NCBI GenBank assembly: GCA_002418765.1
Contig: DIET01000019.1
Span: 34,947-98,946 of the forward strand
Length of the DNA stretch: 64,000 nucleotides
Origin: Peptococcaceae bacterium UBA5767
GTDB taxonomy: Bacteria > Bacillota > TC1 > UBA5767
Direction of reading: 5' to 3'
The translations under genes were made by a program, and so were the position numbers. The notes under the pieces were generated by a model. It did not search any database and was not told the origin of the DNA. It was given only the letters and a program-made list of their open reading frames with translations. The first letter of the stretch is position 1. Each line of letters begins with the position of its first letter. Of this stretch, positions 36,401-45,047 are shown in pieces.

Positions 36401-36673
36401 TCGCCCTGCCTGGGAGGCAAACAACACCTCAGCGTAGCATTCCCCTGTTTGCCGCGACATGATTTCGTTTCCGCTTTTGGTGATCTTACCAAGACGTGGT
36501 GTGGCACCATAAAGAGCCAGACAGATGGCGTCCAGTATGGTCGATTTTCCTGCGCCTGTGGGCCCGATCAAGGCAAAAATGCCATTGGAAACATAGGCGG
36601 GATCTGTGAAGTCGATGGTCCATTCACCATACAGAGAATTGAGGTTCTTGAATCGTAGTTCCAATATTTTCAT
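33422..36673 (-). CDS. sbcC: exonuclease subunit SbcC (Rad50-like)
   Basis: 1083-residue SMC-type ATPase that with SbcD cuts DNA hairpins and protein-blocked ends. Walker A GPTGAGKST (about 37-45), long coiled coils, the zinc hook CPLCG (about 500) in the middle, the signature LSGGESFIVSLALALG (about 985) and Walker B SLFLDEGFGTLDEE (about 1015) are all present. ATG at 36673 follows sbcD by 12 nt with an AGGGG site. The last 15 residues beyond the usual end are unusual and are partly repeated in the remnant at 28.7 kb. Confidence 0.95.
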   Translation of the reverse strand: MKILELRFKNLNSLYGEWTIDFTDPAYVSNGIFALIGPTGAGKSTILDAICLALYGATPRLGKITKSGNEIMSRQTGECYAEVLFASQAGRFRCHWEQRRARKSPDGNLQDQEHQIVDAITHKPIETKKSLVAGVIEEKTGMDFDRFTRSILLAQGGFDTFLQANVEQKSRILEQITGTEIYSEISRRVHERQRDERESLKRLQDSIAGITILDAEEEKRITEEYQIKQEEEDKLDLALVKTQEAIRWLEGIGDLKQEIHTIHEAQKQLQCDMYAFQPEKDRLEKAKQAAMLEGPYATLTSLRTQQQGDIEERDNVEKDLPDWEANLTRQSALLIDAEEQTNKVKKNLQELAPLISNVRMLDQTLADQEKAITKGRNECDAVASAIKEKESLQKEKQRELNGVLDSLALAQTYLNEHGQDAWLVSNLAGIEQQLEQLSTSYRKQIEAKEACQAAETVREETKESLAYSQEQNNIQRKEWLEAKQRKEEKEKTLETWLEGLLLREYRAKRDALLRESMYINTIASLEDHRNALVDGKPCPLCGAKEHPFAKENIPVLLETEQEMDKLEKVIQKAEELEQEIKTLTKALETAEKNQNETRRGLDKALHQKEAAEKDLQEKKKRLETQQTEFDNLKESIARKLKALDIEDISEDQVLLLLETLQSRLDDWQAKTKEKETILNQRDEIRNEINNLEFMIMTEQQAWAKKEEEWKALQKEHQEDKKKRITWFGEKDPDQEENRMQKDVLEAEKKERRIREETASVALKLENAKTKIEVLSKRMEKNKEKLKEEEKTFVHELRTLAFQDESSFLASRMSHEEQEKLAMLAKKLEDTKTELGAKLRDRNERLTAEMAREITDEGIDNLQAQSQVQEEMRAALRDELTGLKSSLSAQEQAKKQMEEKRVLLQAQKKECQRWDKLHGLIGSADGKKYRNFAQGLTFELMVSHANRQLEKMTDRYLLICDEKQPLELNVVDQYQAGEIRSTKNLSGGESFIVSLALALGLSKMSSRKVRVDSLFLDEGFGTLDEEALETALDTLSSLHEDGKLIGIISHVSALKDRISTQIAVRPASAGRSILTGPGCQASKS

Positions 36674-36685
36674 AGGTAAGCCCCT

Positions 36686-37912
36686 CTATTGTGCATGTGT
36701 GTCTTCGTCAAAAAGACTCAGGGTGATCTCCTGGTAGGCTGCGGTTAGATCTTTCCAGTCTGCTTCGGTCACGTCAGAAGCCTGTAAACAACGCTGGAAT
36801 ACGTCGTCTAGGTCTAAATCCTCTAGGGTTTCTTCTTCGTGTATTTTGTTGATAAGTCTGTCCATGATTCGTTTGTTCTTGATGCGACGTATCTCCATGG
36901 AGGAAGCTTGCAGGGCTTCCTCCATGATTTCACGCAAATTACCGACCATTTCCTGGCCGGTATATTCGATCTCAAGCCAGGCGTTGCTACCTTTTTCTTT
37001 AAGTTCTTCTATTTTTCCCTTTATCTCAACCAGCGTCCCTGTTACCCGAACCAATGGCTGGAAGCAGGGCACGGTGATTTCCTGTATACCCAGTTTTTTT
37101 TGATCAAAATGGACTCGCACCACCTTTTTTTCTTGGTTTGCTTCTCCATATCCCATGGGGATGGGTGATCCACTGTAGCGGATGTGCTGGGCTTTCCCCA
37201 CAACCTGGGGAACATGCAGATGTCCCAGGGCGACGTAGTCGATGTAAGAAGGAAAAGCGTCCACTCCTATATATACCAGGGATCCTACATAGAGCTCCCT
37301 GACGCCATCGCCTTCTGTGGTCTTTCCACCAGCGCTAAAGAGATGTCCCATGGCAATCAAGGGCACATCCACACCCAATGCCTGCCGTTTTTCTTCTGCG
37401 ATATGGCAGACCTCTTCGTAATGGTTCTTTAGACCACGAACAAGTTTGATATTTTTTTCATCCATGGTTTCTCCTGGCTCCGCGGTTCGAATATCCTTAT
37501 CGCGCAAATAGGGTACAGCACAAATGATGGCTTCAGGTTTTGCATCATGATAAAGGACGATGACTTCATCGTCCAGGTTTTCTGTCATGGATCCCACCAC
37601 ATGTACATCCAAGGCCCGTAAGAGTTCTTTGGGGGCATTCAAAAAAGAGGGTGAGTCATGGTTTCCAGCAATGACCACCACATGCCTGCAGCAGGAGGCA
37701 GCCACCTGGCAAAGGAAACGATAATATAGCTCTTGCGAACGGTTACTGGGTGTGCTGGTATCGAATACATCTCCAGCCACAAGCAGAACCTCAATCTCTT
37801 CTTCCTTGATTACCCCAATCAGCCAATCGAGAAAGGCTTCGAATTCTTCGTATCGTTTTCTTCCATACAGCGTCCGTCCCAAATGCCAGTCTGATGTATG
37901 CAGTATCTTCAT
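36686..37912 (-). CDS. sbcD: exonuclease subunit SbcD (Mre11-like)
   Basis: 408 aa from ATG at 37912 (GAGTGGG, 7 nt); a GTG 12 nt upstream is possible. The metallophosphoesterase motifs are intact: HTSDWHLGR (about 5), GDVFD (about 49), GNHDSP (about 85), GHLH (about 230). It forms the nuclease partner of SbcC and is cotranscribed with it. Confidence 0.95.
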   Translation of the reverse strand: MKILHTSDWHLGRTLYGRKRYEEFEAFLDWLIGVIKEEEIEVLLVAGDVFDTSTPSNRSQELYYRFLCQVAASCCRHVVVIAGNHDSPSFLNAPKELLRALDVHVVGSMTENLDDEVIVLYHDAKPEAIICAVPYLRDKDIRTAEPGETMDEKNIKLVRGLKNHYEEVCHIAEEKRQALGVDVPLIAMGHLFSAGGKTTEGDGVRELYVGSLVYIGVDAFPSYIDYVALGHLHVPQVVGKAQHIRYSGSPIPMGYGEANQEKKVVRVHFDQKKLGIQEITVPCFQPLVRVTGTLVEIKGKIEELKEKGSNAWLEIEYTGQEMVGNLREIMEEALQASSMEIRRIKNKRIMDRLINKIHEEETLEDLDLDDVFQRCLQASDVTEADWKDLTAAYQEITLSLFDEDTHAQ

Positions 37913-37944
37913 ATCTTTACCCACTCTCTTATGTTAAATAATCA

Positions 37945-38115
37945 TCAGGGCTCTACATAATGCCATGTGATGCATTCTGGTGGAACAAAATCGGTCGTGA
38001 ATTCATGGGCTCTGTTGGTGATGAAAATGGGATGTCCCAATTCATCCAGACGCCTGATATCGATTTCTACAATGCCGTACCGATCTGTCTGGTGCACCTG
38101 TCTTTTTTCCTTCAT
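37945..38115 (-). CDS. 56-aa protein before sbcD, unknown
   Basis: A small frame ending 32 nt before sbcD, with GGGG at about 10 nt before its ATG (38115). The product is hydrophilic, has no membrane helix and starts MKEKRQVHQTD. No family recognised. It could be a real first gene of the sbcDC unit or the end of a lost larger gene. Confidence 0.4.
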   Translation of the reverse strand: MKEKRQVHQTDRYGIVEIDIRRLDELGHPIFITNRAHEFTTDFVPPECITWHYVEP

Positions 38116-38981
38116 AAATCTCTAGCCCCAAAGCAGGCTGTCTGTCATGAATATACGATGACCATATGTGATGCCGCAGCTCGTAATAACAGGTATATTT
38201 TTAACTGGCGTGATGTGATATAAGCGCATATGGTCAGTTCGCAGCGCTTTCATTTCTCATAAAGCGACGGCCCTTCGGTTTCCCAAAAAATACACCCGGA
38301 CGGTATTAAAAAAGATCATGATGGCGGCCTGAAGCCCATGATGTTTTGCATGTTGATATATGCAGAAGTAGTTGTTGAAGTATACTCCTCCTGGCAAACG
38401 GTCGCGTATGTTATCCAATCGTTTCATTGTTTCGCTTTCTTGATGTCGATAGGAGAATCTCTTCCTGGCACGAGCCATTTTTATGATAACTTCAGTCAGT
38501 TTTTACTATGGTACGTTAGCAAGAGCAGGTCAACAGTTTTTTAGCAATTTAAGGGAAGAGGCCATATATCAATGGTTTTGTCTGTTCGCAGGAACATGTC
38601 AATAAATGCATTTAACTGTTACCCTTTGATTATGTTTATTCGTATTAAATTCGTCTCACTCTACATGATTAGCAATTGGTTTTCCCAAAGCGTAAGGACC
38701 CTCACCTTGGCTGGCTAATCTACAATAGAATGATACAAATGCCCTATTGCTATGAGTGGATGATATAGCAACATTCTCGGGCCTGAATATCTCATGGCCA
38801 TCCTAATTTTATCACGCATTTCAGGGGAGTAGCAGTGAATTGGACATACGCTGCAATATGTTTTCGTTTCCATGAGAGGACATTGATCAATCCTTTCGAA
38901 GGCGTATTCTAGGAGTTCCCCTATGTGTTAGAATAGTTGTCGGTTATTATTTTATTATCTCCCTCCAGTTATCAAATCTCT
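38116..38981. other. 866-nt gap between sbcD unit and mcrC
   Basis: No confident gene. A minus-strand frame of 73 codons (38257-38478) is rich in Arg and His with no clear ribosome site and is of uncertain status. Codon-like patterns are otherwise broken, consistent with decayed DNA at the edge of the restriction island. Confidence 0.4.
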
Positions 38982-40043
38982 CTACGCAGAAATACCAAAT
39001 TGATCCTCAGCTATTTTATTCAGCTGTGTAGCGATGACAGCAAACTCACAATTCAAATCGAGCGTCCTAACGCTGATTTTGTTACCACTCATCTGATATT
39101 CATTGTCTGGTTGAATGAACTCATCAGTTCTTGCATAAAGAAGCATGCCAGAAACTGTATGTTGCTTCTCTCCCAATTCGCTATCTTTGTTTTTAACATA
39201 GGTAAAAATTTGATACAGGTTATTAGAATGCAGGATGTGTATATCATAGTGCACTTGTGTCGTATGAGAATAATACTTTGCATCAATAATCAGAACCGTA
39301 TCCTTATGTGTCAACATAATATCGCTCTGCATAGCCGGAAGCATTGTGCCGATACCATCATCCAATGCCCAAGGTATCTGCGAAGCTGCTACTTTGATCG
39401 TTGGGAACACATCAGAATAATATTCAAGAATAAATTTCTCATACAAACGGCACATACGCTGCTCGTCAATAAAGGATGCCAATCTGTATTCACCCTTATC
39501 GGTAGTTAACAGCATCCCTTCAATAATCAACTGGCAGATGCTGATAAGCATTCTATAAGTCTGGTTGTTCCGTTGAAACCGCATGGCTGTCCACTGAATC
39601 AAGTCAGGCTCAATTGTATCTACATTCGAGAAAAACATCATTTCCTTCTTCAGGTCATTTTTGTGTTCTGTATCCACCTCCGAATGACGGATCAAGAGCA
39701 TTACCGTCGTCTTGAGGATTTTATTTAGCAAGTTATTTTCAGAAAGCTCATCATATTCACACGTCAATCTGTGCTTGCGTTCTATCTTGTTAATTATAGT
39801 GCCTGACATGTCGATTTTGCCGCGAACTACAGACAAGTCTTCAGTTTTATTCAGGTACTCGCGATAAAGGCCTTGCTTCAATTGCTGACCTATGCCTTTG
39901 GAAAGAATAGCTGCAAAGAGGTTGTGGATGCTGTCAAACTCCTCCGTTGCAACATCTTCAAAGTTTGATTGTTTCAGCGATGTAAAAGCATAAGACAGCA
40001 TATAGTAAATGTTCTTAATAAATATGCTTTTGTCCTTAATCAT
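38982..40043 (-). CDS. mcrC: McrC, nuclease subunit of McrBC-type restriction
   Basis: 353 aa from ATG at 40043, overlapping the mcrB stop (ATGA); an upstream start at 40073 is less likely. The N-terminal half is the McrB-binding domain. A PD-(D/E)xK nuclease core is visible in MQSDIMLT, then VLIIDAKYY (about 265-290). With McrB it cuts DNA carrying modified cytosines. Length is normal for the family. Confidence 0.9.
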   Translation of the reverse strand: MIKDKSIFIKNIYYMLSYAFTSLKQSNFEDVATEEFDSIHNLFAAILSKGIGQQLKQGLYREYLNKTEDLSVVRGKIDMSGTIINKIERKHRLTCEYDELSENNLLNKILKTTVMLLIRHSEVDTEHKNDLKKEMMFFSNVDTIEPDLIQWTAMRFQRNNQTYRMLISICQLIIEGMLLTTDKGEYRLASFIDEQRMCRLYEKFILEYYSDVFPTIKVAASQIPWALDDGIGTMLPAMQSDIMLTHKDTVLIIDAKYYSHTTQVHYDIHILHSNNLYQIFTYVKNKDSELGEKQHTVSGMLLYARTDEFIQPDNEYQMSGNKISVRTLDLNCEFAVIATQLNKIAEDQFGISA

Positions 40044-42430
40044 TGAAATACACCATGCAGGATATTTTTCCAACGCTGAAGTTTTGCAGTTTCATCAAAC
40101 CAATACTCGCTTAGCATTGGAAGGATATCGTAATCAACAATGGAATGCATCCACTCGTCGCTACAAAAATCTTTTCCACAGATATAGCTGTGGCCAATGC
40201 AGAATCCCTTTCCTAAAGATTTATCTGCTGTGATTTCTTTGTTCAGCTCTATCACTTTTTCTACCAGCAGATTTAAGGTTTCGTTATTCAGATCTTTTTG
40301 ATATTGAATAAAACCTTCGGAGTCAAAACCCGGCTCAATCTCAAAGAAACTAAAACGTCGGCGCAGCGCGTAGTCAATCATAGCGAGACTTCGATCTGCC
40401 GTATTCATCATGCCGATAATGTATACGTTTTTAGGAACAGTAAATGTGAGGCCATTATATGCAAGAGTGGCCTTGATGCCTCTGTAATCACGCTCAATCA
40501 ACATGAGTAATTCACCGAAAATTTTACTCATATTGCCTCGATTTATCTCATCAATGATAAAGAAGTAGTCTTTATCCGGTTGGTTTGCAGCTTTCTGACA
40601 GAAGCGATAAAAGATTCCGGGCTTCAACTCAAAGCCATCGTTAACAGGCTTATATCCCATCATAAAATCCTCATAGGAATAATTCTGATGGAACTGGACA
40701 AACTCGATTCTGTTTTCGTCTTTTTCTCCCATAACTGAGTAGGCTAGCCGTTTTGCTGCAAATGTCTTACCAACACCCGGAGCTCCTTGCAGAATAATAT
40801 TTTTCTTATTTCGCAGAACGGCTACTAAAGTATCATAACGGTTTTCGTTCATATAAACTTCATCAAGAAAATCTACCTTTGTATAAGGCTCGATCTGTTC
40901 TTCCTGTGCCAGCGGATTTTCTTCACGAAGCATATCGAAAATGAAATCATACTCGCCTCTGGTAAGTTTGAAAAAACTTCCCTGTGGACTAATGAAATAT
41001 TCCATTCTTTCAAGCTCGGAACAGCTCTTAAGCGTCTGATAATCAATGGGGGATGTAAGGCCTTCAAGCTTTTCAAAATATATCTTCTCGCCATCCTGTT
41101 CAGCGCTAACTTTGCAGATGGCAACAATCTGCTTTACGGGATTTGACTCATACCCGATAATCATATCTCCAGCCTTTGCATCTAAGAAATTCTGGAAGAT
41201 ACGTCGCTTATTGCCGCTATCGTTATAGAGTGTATAGGATTGTACCTCGCCTACAGCACGCTCAGAAAAGCTCCAAATCTTAGGATTAGCATTTAACCAC
41301 CAATAGCCGCGCTCTTCTTCGCCTGGTGCTGAGGCTACATAAAGTTCAACCTTAGAAAGGTCAACTCTATCAAGTGCTATTGCAAGATTATCACGCAATT
41401 TCCAAGTATAAGCCCCATCTTCACCTTTTCCAGCCTTACGACCGACATAGAGGATAGGCCACCAGCGAGAATGCTCTTCATCTCTATCCATTACAGGACA
41501 GCCGGTTTTTTCAGCGATACGACGTGCTAAAGCAGAAGAACCACTATTATAGAAGTTCTTTTTTTCACCGTATTTGATGGATAGCTGGGTACAAGTAGCC
41601 TGTCCACCGTAGTCCTTCATGCGCTTCATGATTTCAAGGCTTCCAGTTGTAAACACATCGGGGTCATTAAGTAGTTCTACCCACTCATCAACAGAAATAT
41701 TTGGTGTATAGTCTACCGGGTACCAGTCATCTGTGGCTGCGGATTCATTCTGTAACAAATAGCGGCTGATATAAAAACCAATATCGATTGTAAGCGTCCT
41801 ATATTCCGGATCAGGATAGCAATCGTCTGTAAGTTGGGATTTGAATAGACTTACGAGTTCTTCGTCCTTTTTAATTTCTGCACACAGCTCATCATAAAAG
41901 CTATAGAAATTGCGTAGATTGTCAGTATATGCGCCTTTCTTGAACCGATAATCGCTCATGAGTTCATCTGCAGCGGTTTTTACCTCACCGTATTTATAAA
42001 TGTAGTATTTGTCGGGATACCGGAGCCATAAGTAAGTGCTGACAGCATTTTCGTACTGATAATGCTGTCCCGCTCCATTGCCATACTTTTCGAGAAGAAT
42101 AGATGATTGGTCTTTAAAATCTGTAATTCTGGTAACAACATCCTTGCTCTCATCAAACAGGGCAATGAACATCGCCCTCACCTCTTCTGGAGCCGTTTCC
42201 GCAAATTTCTCAATCATTCGCGCAGGAAAATTGTTCATGGATGCAAGCAAATTATATGTTTTTGATAGGGAGAGAGTTAGCATTGACGCAAAATTCACCG
42301 CATTCACATCCCAGTGATCCTGAAAGAACTTGACTGCTTCCCACTTGTATTTCTCATTTCCCCATTGGGTAGAAACGAAATTCTGCTTGTATTTCACAAG
42401 AGCATTCTGCAAATGAATTTTCTCAAACAT
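40040..42430 (-). CDS. mcrB: McrB-like AAA+ GTPase with EVE-like domain
   Basis: 796 aa. A variable N-terminal half contains an EVE-like module at about 365-485 (GYWWLNANPKIW, AGDMIIGYESNP), a fold known to read modified bases. The AAA+ motor follows: Walker A GAPGVGKT (about 545), Walker B-type IIDEINRGN (about 620) and the sensor MMNTADRS (about 675), which are typical of McrB. The modification recognised is presumably set by the EVE-like and N-terminal regions and is unknown. A 11-bp inverted repeat (42559-42592) lies about 130 nt upstream. Confidence 0.9.
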   Translation of the reverse strand: MFEKIHLQNALVKYKQNFVSTQWGNEKYKWEAVKFFQDHWDVNAVNFASMLTLSLSKTYNLLASMNNFPARMIEKFAETAPEEVRAMFIALFDESKDVVTRITDFKDQSSILLEKYGNGAGQHYQYENAVSTYLWLRYPDKYYIYKYGEVKTAADELMSDYRFKKGAYTDNLRNFYSFYDELCAEIKKDEELVSLFKSQLTDDCYPDPEYRTLTIDIGFYISRYLLQNESAATDDWYPVDYTPNISVDEWVELLNDPDVFTTGSLEIMKRMKDYGGQATCTQLSIKYGEKKNFYNSGSSALARRIAEKTGCPVMDRDEEHSRWWPILYVGRKAGKGEDGAYTWKLRDNLAIALDRVDLSKVELYVASAPGEEERGYWWLNANPKIWSFSERAVGEVQSYTLYNDSGNKRRIFQNFLDAKAGDMIIGYESNPVKQIVAICKVSAEQDGEKIYFEKLEGLTSPIDYQTLKSCSELERMEYFISPQGSFFKLTRGEYDFIFDMLREENPLAQEEQIEPYTKVDFLDEVYMNENRYDTLVAVLRNKKNIILQGAPGVGKTFAAKRLAYSVMGEKDENRIEFVQFHQNYSYEDFMMGYKPVNDGFELKPGIFYRFCQKAANQPDKDYFFIIDEINRGNMSKIFGELLMLIERDYRGIKATLAYNGLTFTVPKNVYIIGMMNTADRSLAMIDYALRRRFSFFEIEPGFDSEGFIQYQKDLNNETLNLLVEKVIELNKEITADKSLGKGFCIGHSYICGKDFCSDEWMHSIVDYDILPMLSEYWFDETAKLQRWKNILHGVFQ

Positions 42431-43029
42431 GATAACCCTCCCTATATAATCTTGGGATTACTCCCAAATACTCCCTATGTCGCAGTATTACATATTAATG
42501 CAAAGCTTCATACGGATCTGTACGCATCAAGTGCCGGGATAAGAGAGTTTGCGAGCACCGCAAACAAGCGTCTTCACTAATGCTTGTTTGCGTTATCGGT
42601 AGCTTGTCACAAGTGGCCTAATCAAGCTTCTACATATATCAGATTCATAAAGAAATCAAAATTCTGTATCTTTGAAAATTAGTCAACTATACATGTGCTC
42701 TTCGATGATTCTACAAATGAAAGATACATTTATAGATCACTTTGTCGAGATCTTTATGCATTTCAATGATAACTTGATAAGCAAATTCAAATTTCATCAT
42801 ATTTTGAAAGCGCTTCATTTAAACATAATCATAAGGATTGCCAGCTATACTCGTGTTGCTTTACCTTGACCAATTTATGAGAATATATCAATATATTTTA
42901 TTATACATTCTATCTGCCTATGAAAACAGGTTAATCTCAAATTGGGTCATTATATCGTTCTGAGTGATGATCCAAAAAAAAGATGACTAATTGCCATCTT
43001 TCCTAATTAACGTAAGCCATTTTAATTTT
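42431..43029. other. intergenic region with inverted repeat
   Basis: No gene seen. A perfect 11-bp inverted repeat CGCAAACAAGC/GCTTGTTTGCG with a 12-nt spacer (42559-42592) lacks a U-tract, so it may be an operator or attachment-type site rather than a terminator. The integrase terminator lies at its right end. Confidence 0.45.
42973..43001 (-). terminator. rho-independent terminator of the recombinase gene
   Basis: 7-bp stem (AAAGATG with CATCTTT) followed on the minus strand by T7-8, 29 nt after the recombinase stop. Confidence 0.75.
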
Positions 43030-43956
43030 TTACGAAAGTCCTGCAAGCAATCGCATTACCAAGTCTATATCTTTATTCTCGAGTTCTTGGATGATATGCA
43101 AGTATGTCTTTTGCGTTGTATTAATGCTTGAATGTCCTAGTCTTCTTGCTACGCTTGCGATTGACACACCTGTAAACAATAAAAGTGATGCATGCGTATG
43201 TCTCAATCCATGAATAGATATTACAGGTATTTTACACTGCCTACACATACGTCCAAGTTTATCGTTGACCGTTGAATTGTAGACCTTACCATCCACAAAT
43301 ATAGGTTTGTCTTGTGGAAATCCTTTTACCAACTCTGAGAATCGAATCACGGTCTGCCAATCAATCTGTATACTTCGGACCGATGATCGATTCTTTGTTG
43401 CTAAGAAACCTCCATTCCCTTTATAATCCCAAGTCTTACTGATAGACAACAATTGATTTTTAAAATCAAAATCGGAAGGCGTTAACGCAAGTGTTTCCGA
43501 GAACCTCATACCAGTCTTTGCTGCCAACAATATAAAGTAATCCCAATTGACCTTTTCTTTTAGATTCAGACATGAAATCAAAGTTTGAAGCTGAAACTGA
43601 TTCAGATATTTCATTTTCTTGATTTGTGGTGGCTTACCTTTAATTATGGTTTTGCGTGTGGGATCACGGAAGATCAGGCCTTCATCTACAGCATCCAGAA
43701 TTGCACCCTTCAGTTGATGATGAAAATCCATTACTGTCTGCTTTTCATGGTGCTCGGCATACTCGTTGAGTAATTTCTGATATGTAATCCTATCCAATTC
43801 CTCCATTCGCAAATCAGGAACAAGCTTGACCAACCATTTGCACGTCATCAAGTACTTATTCATAGTTACTTCTCTGATCGCACCTTTTTTGTAAACATCG
43901 ATCCATTTTGCATAGTAATCACAAAACAACTCCGCTTTATTAATTCCTTTTGGCAT
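43030..43956 (-). CDS. tyrosine recombinase beside hsdS cassettes
   Basis: 308 aa, ATG at 43956 with AAGGAG about 9 nt upstream. N-terminal SAM-like DNA-binding region (about 10-105), catalytic domain with Arg in TGMRFSE (about 169), HGLRHTH (about 250), LGHSS (about 275) and the nucleophile Tyr in TYLHII (about 286). All catalytic residues are present. It is fused in position to a silent hsdS half-cassette, the arrangement seen where such enzymes shuffle hsdS in other bacteria. It could equally be the integrase of the island. Confidence 0.88.
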   Translation of the reverse strand: MPKGINKAELFCDYYAKWIDVYKKGAIREVTMNKYLMTCKWLVKLVPDLRMEELDRITYQKLLNEYAEHHEKQTVMDFHHQLKGAILDAVDEGLIFRDPTRKTIIKGKPPQIKKMKYLNQFQLQTLISCLNLKEKVNWDYFILLAAKTGMRFSETLALTPSDFDFKNQLLSISKTWDYKGNGGFLATKNRSSVRSIQIDWQTVIRFSELVKGFPQDKPIFVDGKVYNSTVNDKLGRMCRQCKIPVISIHGLRHTHASLLLFTGVSIASVARRLGHSSINTTQKTYLHIIQELENKDIDLVMRLLAGLS

Positions 43957-43961
43957 ATTAA

Positions 43962-44512
43962 TTATCTCCTTCTTTGCAAAAATGGCTTACGCTGATGAAG
44001 GGTGATAAGGTTGTCGAGGTCTTGAAAAAAGGTACCGATTCGTTTTTGCTCTTCAACTTTTGGTAAAAGAATCGTGAAACTTGATAAGGCTTCTTTTGTT
44101 ATTGTTTTGATTGTTCCACCCGGTGCTATTTGTTTTTCTATGTCAAACTTCTGTTGTATCGTGTATGCCCAAAAGTACTTGTCTGTTATTTCACTAAAAT
44201 CTTCAAATATTAATATTGTTCGATCGACATATGACTCATATTGAGTTATTGCAACCCGTCCTATGCTTCCCTGCAGGGTAACAAGGACTTTTCCTTTTGG
44301 TACAAAAACACTCATGTGTTGAGCTAATTTACTGATTTTTTGTTTTGTATTATCTACAAGCTCAAGCCTATCAGTAACATCAACTACCTGTACAAATGGC
44401 ATTGATCCTTCACCGTCATACCACTCCTTATTTCCGTATGGTTGTGGAAACGAACCACGTCTAAATCTAGCATAGTCTCCTAACTTACGCTGTTCCCAAG
44501 CATAAGAGATTC
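43962..44512 (-). pseudogene. silent hsdS half-cassette A
   Basis: An HsdS target-recognition domain in frame from about 44512 (after a stop) to 43962, with no start codon before its conserved motif YAWEQRKLGDYA. It ends with LDNLITLHQRK and a short tail of five more residues that is read through the recombinase's ribosome site. So it is a donor cassette, not a working subunit. A 35-bp segment here (43986-44020) is identical to the 3' part of the expressed hsdS. Confidence 0.82.
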
Positions 44513-44530
44513 AAATACAATAACAGGAGA

Positions 44531-45040
44531 ATTCTAAAATTAATAAACCGAGTCCCTTGGGAACAGTGTGAGTTGGGAGAGATTACATCATATGAATCGT
44601 CAAGTTACTCAGTTAATCAATTTAAGGATAAAGAACCAAACGGAGAGTATCCTCTTTTTGATGCTAATAACTTAGTTACGTTAATGGATGAATACGATCA
44701 AGAGGAGAAATATATATCGATTATCAAAGATGGAGCTGGTGTTGGTAGAGTTCAATTAAGACCAGAAAAATCAAGTGTGATTGGTACAATGGGATATATA
44801 AAAAATAAAGATTCTGATTTGGATTTTATATTGTTTATAATGCAGCAATTAACCATTTTTGAATATGTCACAGGCAGTACAATTCCACATATTTATTATA
44901 AAGATTACAGCAAGGAAAATTTATTCGTACCAAGTTTAAGGGAACAAAAACAGATTAGTGGATTTTTCAAAAACCTCGATAACCTTATCACCCTTCATCA
45001 GTGTAAGTCTAGAAAAAGAAAAAGGGCCAAAGCCCTTTGA
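44531..45040 (+). pseudogene. silent hsdS half-cassette B, inverted
   Basis: A second target-recognition domain on the plus strand, opening at VPWEQCELGEI and running to LDNLITLHQ, then a basic tail that is read from the hsdR terminator. It faces cassette A head to head. No promoter or ATG start is apparent. The end-repeat 44973-45007 agrees with cassette A's repeat at 33 of 35 positions in inverted orientation. Confidence 0.82.
45011..45038 (-). terminator. hsdR terminator, inside cassette B tail
   Basis: AAAGGGC-TTTG-GCCCTTT stem followed on the minus strand by TTCTTTTTC, about 10 nt after the hsdR stop. The same bases code the last residues of cassette B on the other strand. Confidence 0.75.
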
Positions 45041-45047
45041 CGCTTTC

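Noticed and set aside
42559..42592. Inverted repeat as a terminator
   Set aside because: No U tract on either side; kept only as a possible operator.
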